From Tolumonas sp008015085 (lineage in GTDB: Bacteria; Pseudomonadota; Gammaproteobacteria; Enterobacterales; Aeromonadaceae), in contig JAJUJX010000006.1 in assembly GCA_029265125.1 (NCBI GenBank), positions 124,001-188,000 on the forward strand: 64,000 bases of DNA. Direction: 5' to 3'. A program made the translations under genes and the position numbers. The notes below the pieces were generated by a model. It did not search any database, was not told the DNA's origin, and saw only the letters and a list, made by a program, of their open reading frames with translations. This document shows positions 8,314-17,477 of this stretch, piece by piece (positions within the stretch are counted from its first letter, which is position 1; each line of letters opens with the position of its first letter).

Positions 8314-9630
8314 CTATAAGTTTTCGAGCAGCTCATTCACACGGGATTCTGCATCAGAGAGCGCGCTGTCGACCTCTTTGGTGCCGGTGATCGCCGCTGC
8401 CAGCTCTTCACCAATGATGTCCTGAATGGCGAACTGACGCTGCACGGCGGTTGGCAGTCCGGTGCCGATCTTGGTCACTTCCAGCAGATTGCTGCGCTGT
8501 GGCAGTGCCTGGAATTCCGGCTTATCCAATACCGCTTTCATGCTCGGCAGATGACCGGTCCGGGACCATTCATAGTCGTTATCGGCCATGAATTTATAGA
8601 ACGCAGAAATCGCGGCCAGCTCGGCATCGCTGTGTTTCTTGGTTGGCATCACCCAGGCGTGGCCATCGACATATACCGCGGCTTTTTTGTGGAACAGCAT
8701 CGGGTAGGGATAAGCGGCATAGCTGTTATACAGAGGGCTGCTGTTTTTCTTCGATTCCGCATCATAGGTGCCGAGCAGCCAGTTTCCATTCAGTAAAACC
8801 CCGCCTTCGGCTTTTGAGAATGCGGAAACGGTAGCCGGGTAATCCATATCTTTGCTGGTCAGCCCTTCGTCATAGATCTGCTTGAACAGGCTGACGACAT
8901 TTTTCGCTTCCTGTGTGGTTAACTGAATATGGGTCGGGTCTTTAAACAGCTCGGCGCCTTGCTGGAACATAAAGGTATAAAACATTCGGGCATAGGCGGC
9001 AGTTTCGTTAGAGAGGATCTGCACCATATATGGCTTGCCGGTCGCCTTTTTGAACTGACGTGCCTGTGCCAGCAGCTCATCCGGTGTGGTTGGCAATACG
9101 GTTTTGCCAGCGGCGTCGGTTAGACCAGACTGTTTCATCAGTTTCAGGTTGGTGTGGAATAGCATGGTCCAGGTATCCAGCGGCAGTCCATACACCTGAC
9201 CATCACGGGTCACGCCATTACGTGCGGTTGCGGTGAAGGCATCTGCGCTGACCTTACCCTGAGTCAGCAATTCATCAATCGGCTGAATCAAGCCTTTCGA
9301 CTGGTAGTCGGAGATCACCGAGTCATGCATGGTAACTAAGTCAGGCGGTGTTCTGGAGGCCATTTGTGCGGTCAGCTGATCATAACCCGGCCATTCCACG
9401 GTGGTCACTTTGACCTCGATATCCGGATGTTCCGCCCGAAATTTGTTGATCAGTGTGGTCATGATGCCACATTCGCCATCGGCTTTGCTGACATCGACGC
9501 TCTTGCCATATTCAGCGTCGCAGGCACCGAAAAAACGTTGCAGATGCAGTTGCGTATTCGCCGCAAACGCACTGGATGAACTGAGTAATGTAGCCAACGA
9601 CATACAGGCAAAAACACGTGAATATTTCAT
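8314..9630 (-). CDS. carbohydrate ABC transporter, periplasmic substrate-binding protein (CUT1)
   Basis: A 438-residue family 1 extracellular solute-binding protein. An N-terminal signal peptide (hydrophobic stretch to AFA, cleavage near residue 23) sends it to the periplasm. Typical features are FRAEHPDIEVKVTTVEWPGYDQLTAQMASRTPPDLVTMHDS and the later EGGVLLNGNWLLG. A short insertion near the mature N-terminus holds two cysteines (FFGACDAEYG and DGECGI) that may form a disulfide. It follows the two permease genes, separated by a 104-bp gap with a hairpin, an arrangement often used to raise binding-protein expression. Ligand is probably an arabino- or xylo-oligosaccharide, by context only. Confidence 0.9.
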   Translation of the reverse strand: MKYSRVFACMSLATLLSSSSAFAANTQLHLQRFFGACDAEYGKSVDVSKADGECGIMTTLINKFRAEHPDIEVKVTTVEWPGYDQLTAQMASRTPPDLVTMHDSVISDYQSKGLIQPIDELLTQGKVSADAFTATARNGVTRDGQVYGLPLDTWTMLFHTNLKLMKQSGLTDAAGKTVLPTTPDELLAQARQFKKATGKPYMVQILSNETAAYARMFYTFMFQQGAELFKDPTHIQLTTQEAKNVVSLFKQIYDEGLTSKDMDYPATVSAFSKAEGGVLLNGNWLLGTYDAESKKNSSPLYNSYAAYPYPMLFHKKAAVYVDGHAWVMPTKKHSDAELAAISAFYKFMADNDYEWSRTGHLPSMKAVLDKPEFQALPQRSNLLEVTKIGTGLPTAVQRQFAIQDIIGEELAAAITGTKEVDSALSDAESRVNELLENL

Positions 9631-9647
9631 TGTTGTTTCCTTATCTG

Positions 9648-9665
9648 AACGAGGGTGTCCTCGTT
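9648..9665 (-). promoter_or_regulatory. hairpin in the leader of the binding-protein gene
   Basis: AACGAGG, loop GTGT, CCTCGTT is a perfect 7-bp stem just upstream of the binding-protein ribosome binding site (AAGGAAA). It could stabilise a processed downstream transcript. Confidence 0.4.
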
Positions 9666-9734
9666 TCTTGCGTTGTGTGTTGTTTGGGTATAAGTACTAC
9701 TGCTTTCGTTCTGAACTGCTGAAACGAGCTCCAA

Positions 9735-10637
9735 TCATTGTTTTACAGCACCTCCTGACACCGCGGTGACGATGTGTTTCTGGAAGAAGATGTAAACAAT
9801 GATGATTGGAATGGCAGAGAAAATGGCCTGTGATGACAGGTAGCCAAGCCCTTCACTCTGCGCAAAATTCGATTGGGAAGAGGCGATACCGACGGTCAGC
9901 GTGAACATCTCTTTCTGCGTTGCCGAAATCAGTGGCCAGAAGTAGTCGTTCCATGAGGTCAGGAAGGTCAGAATGCCTAATGTCGCTTGTGCTGGCAGCG
10001 TTAGTGGCAGCAGGATTCTCCAGAAAATTTTGAAGCGTGAGGCATTGTCCAGCAGTGCCGCTTCATCGATCTCTTTCGGAATGGCTTTAAAAAACTGTGT
10101 CATCAGGAACACGCCAAATGGTGCCGATAGCCCTGGCAAAATCAGTCCGGCATAGGTGTTATGCAGGTTGAGCTGACTGAAAATCTGGTGACGGGCAATG
10201 ATCACCGCCTGTTCCGGCACAGCCAGCCCCATCAACACCACTACGAACAACAGTTTTTTGAATGGGAATTCCAGCCGGGCGAACGCATAGCCGGTCAGCG
10301 AAGAGAGCGCCAGCACGCCCAGCGTCATGCCGCCGGAGACAATAAAGCTGTTTTTCAGCCAGCCAAACACGGCCGCACTGTTAAAAATATTGATGTAGTT
10401 TTCGATGGTGTAGGGGAACTGAAATACCGCTTCCGGTCCGATCATCAATTCTTGATTCGATTTCAGCGACAGGCCGACCGCCCAGAGAAATGGCGCCAGC
10501 ATCAGCAGTGAAAACAACAGAGTAACGAGCAGCATCATCCGGCCAGTTTTAGTAGCTGCAGGGTTGTGCGTCTCAAGGGCCGCACCTGAAGCGTCTTTCA
10601 TATCCAATTCAGAATTCATTGTCTTAGCGAGTGACAT
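9735..10637 (-). CDS. carbohydrate ABC transporter permease (MalG-like, CUT1)
   Basis: A 300-residue inner-membrane permease with about six helices. The EAA loop EIDEAALLDNASRFKIFWRILLPLTLPA (about residues 190-217) contacts the ATPase. A hydrophilic N-terminal 30 residues precedes the first helix. The start codon shares one base with the stop of the upstream permease (TGATG), so the two are translationally coupled. It forms the translocation pore with the MalF-like protein. Confidence 0.92.
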   Translation of the reverse strand: MSLAKTMNSELDMKDASGAALETHNPAATKTGRMMLLVTLLFSLLMLAPFLWAVGLSLKSNQELMIGPEAVFQFPYTIENYINIFNSAAVFGWLKNSFIVSGGMTLGVLALSSLTGYAFARLEFPFKKLLFVVVLMGLAVPEQAVIIARHQIFSQLNLHNTYAGLILPGLSAPFGVFLMTQFFKAIPKEIDEAALLDNASRFKIFWRILLPLTLPAQATLGILTFLTSWNDYFWPLISATQKEMFTLTVGIASSQSNFAQSEGLGYLSSQAIFSAIPIIIVYIFFQKHIVTAVSGGAVKQ

Positions 10638-11530
10638 CAGACAGCCCTCTTGCGTGAAGAAACGAAATATTGCGCCATCGCCGCCATTAGAATGATGGCG
10701 AACAAGACCTGTGAAGCCGCGGCGGCCATGCCGATATCCCAGCGACGGAAGCCGGTGTCATAGATAAACATCACCATCGAGCGCGACATGTTGTTCGGCC
10801 CGCCGTTGGTCATCAGCAGAGCCTGACCGAACAGCTGGAACTGCATGACGATCTCAATAATGGTGACCAGAATGATGGTGCGCATGATGGATGGCACCGT
10901 GATACGGAAGAACACCGTGATTCTGCTGGCGTTATCCAGCGCTGCCGCTTCATAAATATCTTTCGGAATCTGCTGCAATGCAGCGATAAACAACATCATT
11001 GGCAGGCCCAGACACCACCAGACTGTCGCAATCGCGACCGAAGTCAGCGCCCAGTCTTTATCCGAGAGAAAGGCAATTGGTTCTAAACCCAGTTTGATGA
11101 AGAGGTTATACATCAGGCCGTCATTGGGAATAAACACGATGCGCCAGATCAGCGTCACCACCGTGACCGACAAAATGGTGGAAGAGAAAAAGATGCCGCG
11201 CAGCACGGCTGCTGTTTTCGTCTGTTTGTTCAGCACGATCGCCAGAAACAGTCCAAGAACCACCAGTGCCGGTACTGTCAGCACTACAAAATAGAGCGTA
11301 TTCCAGACCGTCTGCAAAAAGATTCTATTCGCGAACAGGCGCTGGTAATTCTGCAGGCCAACAAATTTACCGGCACCAAACAGATCGACTTTTTCAAAGC
11401 TCAGGCTAATGCCCCAAATCAGCGGGATCAGGATCAACCCGACAAATACAATCAGATACGGCAGAATGAACAGCAGATTCCGCCAGTCTCCCTTGGTATG
11501 ACCTTCATAGGTCTGAGTGGCGATACTCAT
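10637..11530 (-). CDS. carbohydrate ABC transporter permease (MalF-like, CUT1)
   Basis: A 297-residue inner-membrane permease with about six helices. The EAA motif is present as KDIYEAAALDNASRITVFFRITVPSI (about 193-218). It overlaps the upstream ATPase gene by four bases (ATGA) and the downstream permease by one base. Partner of the MalG-like permease in a heterodimeric channel. Confidence 0.92.
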   Translation of the reverse strand: MSIATQTYEGHTKGDWRNLLFILPYLIVFVGLILIPLIWGISLSFEKVDLFGAGKFVGLQNYQRLFANRIFLQTVWNTLYFVVLTVPALVVLGLFLAIVLNKQTKTAAVLRGIFFSSTILSVTVVTLIWRIVFIPNDGLMYNLFIKLGLEPIAFLSDKDWALTSVAIATVWWCLGLPMMLFIAALQQIPKDIYEAAALDNASRITVFFRITVPSIMRTIILVTIIEIVMQFQLFGQALLMTNGGPNNMSRSMVMFIYDTGFRRWDIGMAAAASQVLFAIILMAAMAQYFVSSRKRAV

Positions 11531-12627
11531 GCTTCTTCTCCGTGATAGGCGGTGCCCTGCGCATCAAACAGATGGATACCGGCTTTATTCAGTTTCAGGT
11601 CAACGGGCGTTTGTGCTGTGATGCGGGATTTGCCATCCGTTTCCGCGATGATCATCTTGCCGCTGGAAAGCTTCACATACAGCAGCGTGCGTTCACCCAG
11701 CCGTTCGACAAAGGCGACGATGCCTGACGCATCAGCGACTTCCGGCGTGCACACTTCCACATCTTCCGCGCGGACACCCAGCTCAAACGGTGCCTTACCA
11801 CGAGGTAAGTCATCCACAAGGATGTCGGTCTGAATGGATCGCATGCCGGCGATCTCAACACAGGCTTTGCCATCAACATTCAGGACTGCAACCACATCGA
11901 GGAAGTTCATGGCGGGTGTGCCTACAAAACCGGCGACAAATTTCGAGGCGGGACGCTGGTAGATCTCAATCGGTGAACCAATCTGTTCAATGCGGGTGTT
12001 GTTCAACACCACAATCCGGTCGGCCAGCGTCATGGCTTCGACCTGATCGTGGGTTACGAATATCATGGTGGCTTTCACCCGTTGGTGCAGCTGTGCCAGT
12101 TCAATGCGGGTGCGGCCACGCAATGCGGCATCTAAATTCGACAGTGGCTCATCGAACAGGAAGGCTTTCGGCTCACGGACAATCGCCCGGCCAATCGCGA
12201 CGCGCTGGCGCTGACCGCCGGAGAGCTCCGCTGGTTTACGTTTTAGCAGATGCGACATCTCCAGCATTTCCGAAGCTTTCTTTATGCGGGATGCGATGAC
12301 GGCAGGGTCGGTTTTGATGTTTTTCAATCCGAACGCCATGTTGTCTTCGACCGTCATATGCGGATACAACGCATAGTTCTGGAACACCATGGAGATATTG
12401 CGCTGCCCGGGAGGTAGGACATCAAGGCGATCCTGATCCATCCAGATTTCGCCTTCAGAAATGCTTTCTAATCCGGCAATCATGCGCAGCAGCGTTGATT
12501 TACCGCAGCCGGATGGCCCCAGAAAAACGATGAATTCACTCGGGTTAATAGAGAATGAAATATCATCCAGAATCGTCAGGTTATCGTAACGTTTGGTCAG
12601 ATTTCTGATTTCGATAGTTGATGGCAT
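11527..12627 (-). CDS. carbohydrate ABC transporter ATPase (UgpC/MalK-like)
   Basis: A 366-residue cytoplasmic ATPase that powers the importer. Walker A GPSGCGKST (38-46), signature LSGGQ (135-139), Walker B FLFDE (156-160) and the H-loop in FVTHDQVEAMTLADRI are all present; the C-terminal third is a TOBE/OB regulatory domain. It is the first gene of the minus-strand operon, with AAAGGA before the ATG. CRP-like sites and a palindrome lie upstream, which fits catabolite and substrate control. Confidence 0.93.
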   Translation of the reverse strand: MPSTIEIRNLTKRYDNLTILDDISFSINPSEFIVFLGPSGCGKSTLLRMIAGLESISEGEIWMDQDRLDVLPPGQRNISMVFQNYALYPHMTVEDNMAFGLKNIKTDPAVIASRIKKASEMLEMSHLLKRKPAELSGGQRQRVAIGRAIVREPKAFLFDEPLSNLDAALRGRTRIELAQLHQRVKATMIFVTHDQVEAMTLADRIVVLNNTRIEQIGSPIEIYQRPASKFVAGFVGTPAMNFLDVVAVLNVDGKACVEIAGMRSIQTDILVDDLPRGKAPFELGVRAEDVEVCTPEVADASGIVAFVERLGERTLLYVKLSSGKMIIAETDGKSRITAQTPVDLKLNKAGIHLFDAQGTAYHGEEA

Positions 12628-12658
12628 GAGATCATTCCTTTAAATGTAGGTAATATCT

Positions 12659-12677
12659 TTACTAATATTATTAGTAA
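12659..12677 (-). promoter_or_regulatory. 19-bp perfect palindrome upstream of the ABC operon
   Basis: TTACTAATA, T, TATTAGTAA is a perfect 19-bp inverted repeat about 32 bp upstream of the ATPase start. Candidate repressor operator for the sugar operon; it differs from the palindrome before the GH43 gene. Confidence 0.5.
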
Positions 12678-12722
12678 TAATTTAACCAAATAAGGAAACA
12701 GGCCAGCAGATTGATGTGGAAA

Positions 12723-12738
12723 AGCGATTTTGTTCACA
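12723..12738 (-). promoter_or_regulatory. secondary CRP-like site
   Basis: AGCGATTTTGTTCACA keeps a perfect TCACA half and the same spacer as the strong site 41 bp away. Confidence 0.4.
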
Positions 12739-12763
12739 AATGCAGCGAAATGAGGTTGGGTGT

Positions 12764-12779
12764 TGTGATTTTGTTCACA
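12764..12779 (-). promoter_or_regulatory. CRP-cAMP binding site
   Basis: TGTGATTTTGTTCACA is an exact TGTGA-N6-TCACA match. It lies between the divergent ABC operon and hscC, about 137 bp from the ATPase start, and most likely gives catabolite control of the sugar operon. Confidence 0.75.
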
Positions 12780-12853
12780 TAAATTTATGTTTTTGTCATT
12801 GGATCTTGTCATTCATGATGCTGATTAGTGCTATGACTGTCAGGTGGAACCCT

Positions 12854-12902
12854 CTCTATCTCATTGCTAACCTGTCTAAAACAACAGTCATTTAGATAGA
12901 GG
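12854..12902 (+). promoter_or_regulatory. hairpin covering the hscC ribosome binding site
   Basis: CTCTATCT (12854-12861) pairs perfectly with AGATAGAG (12894-12901) across a 32-base loop. The 3' arm contains the hscC Shine-Dalgarno GAGG. The fold could limit translation at low temperature. Confidence 0.35.
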
Positions 12903-12909
12903 CGGTTAC

Positions 12910-14607
12910 ATGCAAGAAGGTAATTTCGCAATTGGCATCGATTTAGGAACAACAAATAGTGCCATCGCTGTTTGGCGTGAAGGTAAAGTCGAGCTTATTC
13001 CGAATGCACTGGGTGAATATTTAACACCATCTGTGGTGAGCATTGATGAGAAGCAAAACGTATTGATTGGAGCAGCTGCGAAAGCGCGTCTTTTAACAAA
13101 GCCGAATGAAACCGCAAGCGCATTCAAACGTTTTCTCGGCTCAAATAAAACCTTTCAGTTTGGCAATCAAGAATATACTCCAACAGAATTAAGCGCTCTA
13201 ATTTTACGTTCTTTAAAGGCTGATGCAGAAAACTATTTACAAATACCAGTCAGAGATGTCGTGATTTCTGTTCCTGCTTATTTCAATGACCAACAACGAA
13301 AATTGGTCCGCTATTCTGCTGAATTAGCCGGATTAAATGCAGTCCGTTTAATTAATGAACCGACAGCTGCGTGCCTGGCCTATAGTCTGCACGAGATGGA
13401 TCCCAATAATATTTCTCTGCCTGATGATCGTCGTTATATGGTTTTTGATCTAGGCGGGGGAACCTTTGATGTCACGATCGTTGAGTTTAGTGATAATTTT
13501 ATCGAGGTTCGTGCCTCAACAGGAAATAACCGATTGGGAGGAGAAGATTTCACTGACGATTTAGTGAATGCCGTCTGTAATAAGCTTCAACTCGTTCGTG
13601 AACAGTTAAGCCCAAGTGAACTTGCAAAGATTTCCTGTGCGTGTGAGCAAGGAAAATGTCAACGTTCAGATGTCATCAAGGTTCAACTGTCTGAGCCATT
13701 CAATCAGTCGCTTGTTTTTGAACAAAAAGAGTTGGATGGTATTTGGCAGAAAACTTTATCTCAAATTAGTTTACCGTTACGCCAGGCTCTGCGTGATTCG
13801 CGAATGGCGCTATCTGAACTGGATGACATTATTTTTGTTGGCGGGGCGACACGTTTGCGTGATATTCAGCAGATGGCTACACGATTATTAGGCCGATTTC
13901 CTCGAACGACGCTTGACCCTGATCTGGTTGTATGTATGGGAGCTACGATTCAAGCTGCCTGCCGTTTAAGAGATCAATCAGTCGAAGAGATTATCCTGAC
14001 GGATGTTTGTCCTTTTAGCCTGGGAATAGCAACGCAGAGGCAAGATCAAAAAAATATATTCTCACCGATTATTGAAAGAAATACGGTCATTCCCTGCTCT
14101 CGGGTTGAGCGATATTACACTGTGAGTGACCAGCAAAGGCGTATCCATGTTGACGTCTATCAGGGTGAACGTTTAGACGTGCATGAAAATATATTGATCG
14201 ACTCGTTAGATATCGCCGTGTTGCCAAAACCTGCTGGTGAAGAGGCAATTGATGTCCGCTTTAGTTATGACATTAATGGATTATTAGAGATTGATGTAAA
14301 AGTACTCTCTACCGGAGAATCTATCCAAAAGGTGATTGACCAAACACCGAGAGGGTTAAGTGATGATGAAAAGAAAGCCAGTCATGAACGCTTATCCCGA
14401 TTGAAAGTCCACCCCAGAGATGAATTACCAAATCTGACTTTATTAGAAAAGTTAAACAGATGCTACGAAGAAACATTAGGTGATGAACGGGATTGGATTG
14501 GTCAATTATTACTTGATTTTTATAGTGTGTTAGATCGTCAAAATAAGGATGACATTAATTTATTAAGATGGAAGATTGAAAATGAGATAAAAATATTTCA
14601 TTTATAG
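12910..14607 (+). CDS. hscC: Hsp70-family chaperone HscC
   Basis: A 565-residue Hsp70 paralogue, shorter than DnaK (about 638) and close to E. coli HscC (556). The ATPase domain shows IGIDLGTTNSAIAVW (phosphate 1), RLINEPTAACLAY (connect 1) and MVFDLGGGTFDVTIVE (phosphate 2); the substrate-binding part begins near residue 375 (ILTDVCPFSLGI) and the lid is short. HscC acts with atypical J proteins rather than with DnaJ/GrpE in the classic cycle. Here it is convergent with a J-domain-like gene and a DUF1266 gene, as in the E. coli hscC-djlC-ybeU neighbourhood. The region is visibly more AT-rich than its neighbours. GAGG lies seven bases before the ATG. Confidence 0.93.
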   Translation: MQEGNFAIGIDLGTTNSAIAVWREGKVELIPNALGEYLTPSVVSIDEKQNVLIGAAAKARLLTKPNETASAFKRFLGSNKTFQFGNQEYTPTELSALILRSLKADAENYLQIPVRDVVISVPAYFNDQQRKLVRYSAELAGLNAVRLINEPTAACLAYSLHEMDPNNISLPDDRRYMVFDLGGGTFDVTIVEFSDNFIEVRASTGNNRLGGEDFTDDLVNAVCNKLQLVREQLSPSELAKISCACEQGKCQRSDVIKVQLSEPFNQSLVFEQKELDGIWQKTLSQISLPLRQALRDSRMALSELDDIIFVGGATRLRDIQQMATRLLGRFPRTTLDPDLVVCMGATIQAACRLRDQSVEEIILTDVCPFSLGIATQRQDQKNIFSPIIERNTVIPCSRVERYYTVSDQQRRIHVDVYQGERLDVHENILIDSLDIAVLPKPAGEEAIDVRFSYDINGLLEIDVKVLSTGESIQKVIDQTPRGLSDDEKKASHERLSRLKVHPRDELPNLTLLEKLNRCYEETLGDERDWIGQLLLDFYSVLDRQNKDDINLLRWKIENEIKIFHL

Positions 14608-14623
14608 ATAAGTTATTTTTATA

Positions 14624-14673
14624 AAGCCCAGAGATTAAGAGAGCATTTTATATACTCTCTTAATCTGGGGCTT
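14624..14673. terminator. bidirectional terminator between hscC and the J-protein gene
   Basis: AAGCCCAGAGATTAAGAGAG pairs with CTCTCTTAATCTGGGGCTT (one bulge), flanked by T-rich sequence on both strands. It serves the two convergent genes. Confidence 0.85.
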
Positions 14674-14675
14674 GT

Positions 14676-17477
14676 TTAACCTTTCTTTGCTTTTTTGATG
14701 GCGGTAATTAAATCGAAGTTACCGTCTTTATCAAAAAGAGCATTTTCCCAAAAACCATTGGCCCTGACATTAGGTAATATTTGGGGAGTGCCTACATGCC
14801 AGAGGAGCATGGCTAATCCTGAGCCGAAACTTACGATACCCAGCCCCCAGAACATTACCAATGTTGTCAGAATCAGATAGATATTCCTGTTTGATTTCGA
14901 TGCGATGAGTCTCTGAATATACCAGCAGAAAATAACTGTAATTGAGGCTGCAAGCCCAACAGCCCATAAGTGCCCATCGCTGATATAACTCACCAGGCCG
15001 GTGATCCATCCTGCCCGGCCAAGATTCTTCAGGCTATATTTCTTGATGATTTTTTTATCTGTTCCCTGATCTTCACTGATTTGATAGTTTATTTTTTTTG
15101 CAAGCAGAGATAATCCATATTCTGCTATGAACTGTTGAGATGGGTTCAGATCCTGAGCTTCCATTAGTAATTTATAATGGTTCAGTTGCAGTGAATTAAA
15201 TTGGTTTTGTTCTGTTTGTAATATTGAGCATATGAGTATCAATGGATAATAATAGGATTTAATTTCCTTTTGGGGACTCAATAAATGAAGTTTACTGATG
15301 AGAGGAATCGACGATAACTCATCATGCAGAAACGAGTGAACTAATTGTTTCGTTTTTTCATCGTACTCATCTTTTTCCAGTCCAAGTGATTTTCTGGTTT
15401 GTTTTAACTGTTCCAGAGCAGTTGTTATTGCCAAATCCAAGCCTGATAAACGGTGAGACCTGATCAGATTCCAAAGAATGATGGATTCATCAAACATCAA
15501 CTCTTGAATATTTAAGGATAATGCCAGTAGCTCGGGAATGTTATTTCTTTCAAAACCATGGAGTAATTGGTGGCTTGGCATTATTTTCGCCATTAACTGA
15601 ATTTGCTGGTCATAGATCACCTGGATAACTGGGTGGTCATATTCGATAAGATGACTTGGCAGTAAATCGAGTTTTAATGGTTCTTTCGAATCGATAAATG
15701 GTTGGCAATATCCCAGTAAGGTTGAATTCGCTAACGCAGGTAAGTCAGGAATTTCTGATTCAATGCGACTAGGATCGAATCCACTCAGCAGTGAGTAAAA
15801 GCGTACAGACCATTCAAAATTTCCTCGGAATATCAAGCCATCCCACGGGTGTTCTAAGTCAAAAGAGTCATTATCTTTGAGACGCCAAAATGACAATTGA
15901 CGCAAGTGGTGTGTCATCAGATGGTCGTTTGTGATGCTGTCCAGCGTGATCATCTGCGATTGAACCAAAGCATCAAACCAACGTTGAGGAATCATCGGGT
16001 GCCTTCGGTAAAAATCCTGCCATTGTTCCTGTGTGAACGCATTCAGTTCCAGTTGGTGGATTGTATCTTTCACATACCCGGATGATTGATACCAGCCATC
16101 AGTTTCGTAATGCGTGAGCTTTTCCTGTAAAGAAAGCGGGATAGCGGAATGATTTAATAGATGTTGATGCCAGCGTTTGATCAATTGCATTAATAAATTC
16201 CACGACCAGGCATTCGGTTCCATTGTGCCAAACTCCGGATGATGCCATTCGCGGAGTGAGTGCCAACTGCCTGATTTTCCTGTCCATAGCCCGGAAAGCA
16301 TCCATTCAGCCGGCGTGGATAATCTTTGGAATTGATACTTGTGTAAAAAATGACTTTGAGCAATATGTTGATTTAATAACGTTTTATAAAGCCAGTACCG
16401 TCTGTTTTCTAAGCTAATATCGGTTTGCGGTTGTGCCCAATAACGGTGGAGCAACCAAAATGCTGGAATTTGAGGCCGCTGCTGATGGTATAAATAAGCG
16501 AAACCCAAGCCTAAATCGAGATTGGTTTCGTAATGCCATTGATACATTTGTTCAGCGGCATCAGTGTCCAGATCGAGAGCCATCATTTGATGAATGAAAA
16601 ATTGAAGTAAATGTTCCTGCTCAACTTTTCGACTGACTTCGCAAGCTAAGATCAATTCATCTGCCGTCATTTCGGTTATGAATGATTGTAATGAATCGAG
16701 CAGGCTGATGAGGGTATAGGATGGCCAAATATCGGCAGCCCGATATGCTTGCAGCAGTAACAGAACAAATTTTTTTTCTGGAATGATCGATAGAACGCTC
16801 ATGCTGCGCAATAAATAGCGAATAGCGCCGGGAGCCCTTGTTCGCAACATCTCTTGCAGCATGTTAGTCAAACGAAGAGAAGTAACTTGTTGTCCATGCG
16901 GCAGTGTACTTAGTGTGTTTAATGAAATGATATCTTCGGTAAAAATTCGTTGTTCCAGTATTGTTGCGATCTGTTGTTCTTCTGCATTGCTTTGCTGCAA
17001 TAAGCTCCATCCCAATCCGTGCCAGAATAAGGCGACTAAATTTCCCGATATCCAATCTTTATCTAATATTTCATGCAGGACATGGCTGGAAATTTCTTGT
17101 TGATTAGCAAGTGATACCAGTTGAACTTTTTGTAACCACTCCTGCCAGATAGGTATCTGATACCGTAGGTAAGGGTTATCAATTTGTAATTCAAATTGGT
17201 TAATTAAGAGGGATGGTGAATGATTTTCCTCCGCCAATTCTATGGTTTTATTGACTGAATCATATTCATTTTCAGTAGAGGAAATAATATGGATATTCGT
17301 GAATGCTGTCGGTTGTTTCTGGCATTCTGCGAGAGCATGTTCGTAAGCTTCACGTAACTGTTTAAACCCCTCAGGATCATCTTCCGGATGGTACTCTTTC
17401 AGTAAAACCCGGTAGGCTTTTTTGATGAGATCAGGTTCGTTTGTTGGTCTGATTTTTAACTTCTGCCATACCGTCAT
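14676..17477 (-). CDS. large J-domain-like membrane protein, putative HscC cochaperone
   Basis: A 933-residue protein. The first 50 residues resemble a J domain (WQKLKIRPTNEPDLIKKAYRVLLKEYHPEDDPEGFKQLREAYEHAL), but the canonical HPD is H30-P31-E32 followed by D33. The long middle (about 60-800) is helical and rich in Trp, Gln and Leu with no domain I recognise. The C-terminal 110 residues hold about three membrane helices (VSYISDGHLWAVGLAASITVIFCWYI, NIYLILTTLVMFWGLGIVSFGSGLAMLL). E. coli DjlB and DjlC are membrane-linked atypical J proteins that act on HscC but are only about 480 residues. It overlaps the upstream DUF1266 gene by four bases, so the two form an operon. Confidence 0.8.
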   Translation of the reverse strand: MTVWQKLKIRPTNEPDLIKKAYRVLLKEYHPEDDPEGFKQLREAYEHALAECQKQPTAFTNIHIISSTENEYDSVNKTIELAEENHSPSLLINQFELQIDNPYLRYQIPIWQEWLQKVQLVSLANQQEISSHVLHEILDKDWISGNLVALFWHGLGWSLLQQSNAEEQQIATILEQRIFTEDIISLNTLSTLPHGQQVTSLRLTNMLQEMLRTRAPGAIRYLLRSMSVLSIIPEKKFVLLLLQAYRAADIWPSYTLISLLDSLQSFITEMTADELILACEVSRKVEQEHLLQFFIHQMMALDLDTDAAEQMYQWHYETNLDLGLGFAYLYHQQRPQIPAFWLLHRYWAQPQTDISLENRRYWLYKTLLNQHIAQSHFLHKYQFQRLSTPAEWMLSGLWTGKSGSWHSLREWHHPEFGTMEPNAWSWNLLMQLIKRWHQHLLNHSAIPLSLQEKLTHYETDGWYQSSGYVKDTIHQLELNAFTQEQWQDFYRRHPMIPQRWFDALVQSQMITLDSITNDHLMTHHLRQLSFWRLKDNDSFDLEHPWDGLIFRGNFEWSVRFYSLLSGFDPSRIESEIPDLPALANSTLLGYCQPFIDSKEPLKLDLLPSHLIEYDHPVIQVIYDQQIQLMAKIMPSHQLLHGFERNNIPELLALSLNIQELMFDESIILWNLIRSHRLSGLDLAITTALEQLKQTRKSLGLEKDEYDEKTKQLVHSFLHDELSSIPLISKLHLLSPQKEIKSYYYPLILICSILQTEQNQFNSLQLNHYKLLMEAQDLNPSQQFIAEYGLSLLAKKINYQISEDQGTDKKIIKKYSLKNLGRAGWITGLVSYISDGHLWAVGLAASITVIFCWYIQRLIASKSNRNIYLILTTLVMFWGLGIVSFGSGLAMLLWHVGTPQILPNVRANGFWENALFDKDGNFDLITAIKKAKKG

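Noticed and set aside
11790..12299. Long open frame on the plus strand, 169 codons
   Set aside because: It lies wholly inside the ABC ATPase gene on the other strand, and has an Arg/Ser/Cys-rich composition typical of a shadow frame.
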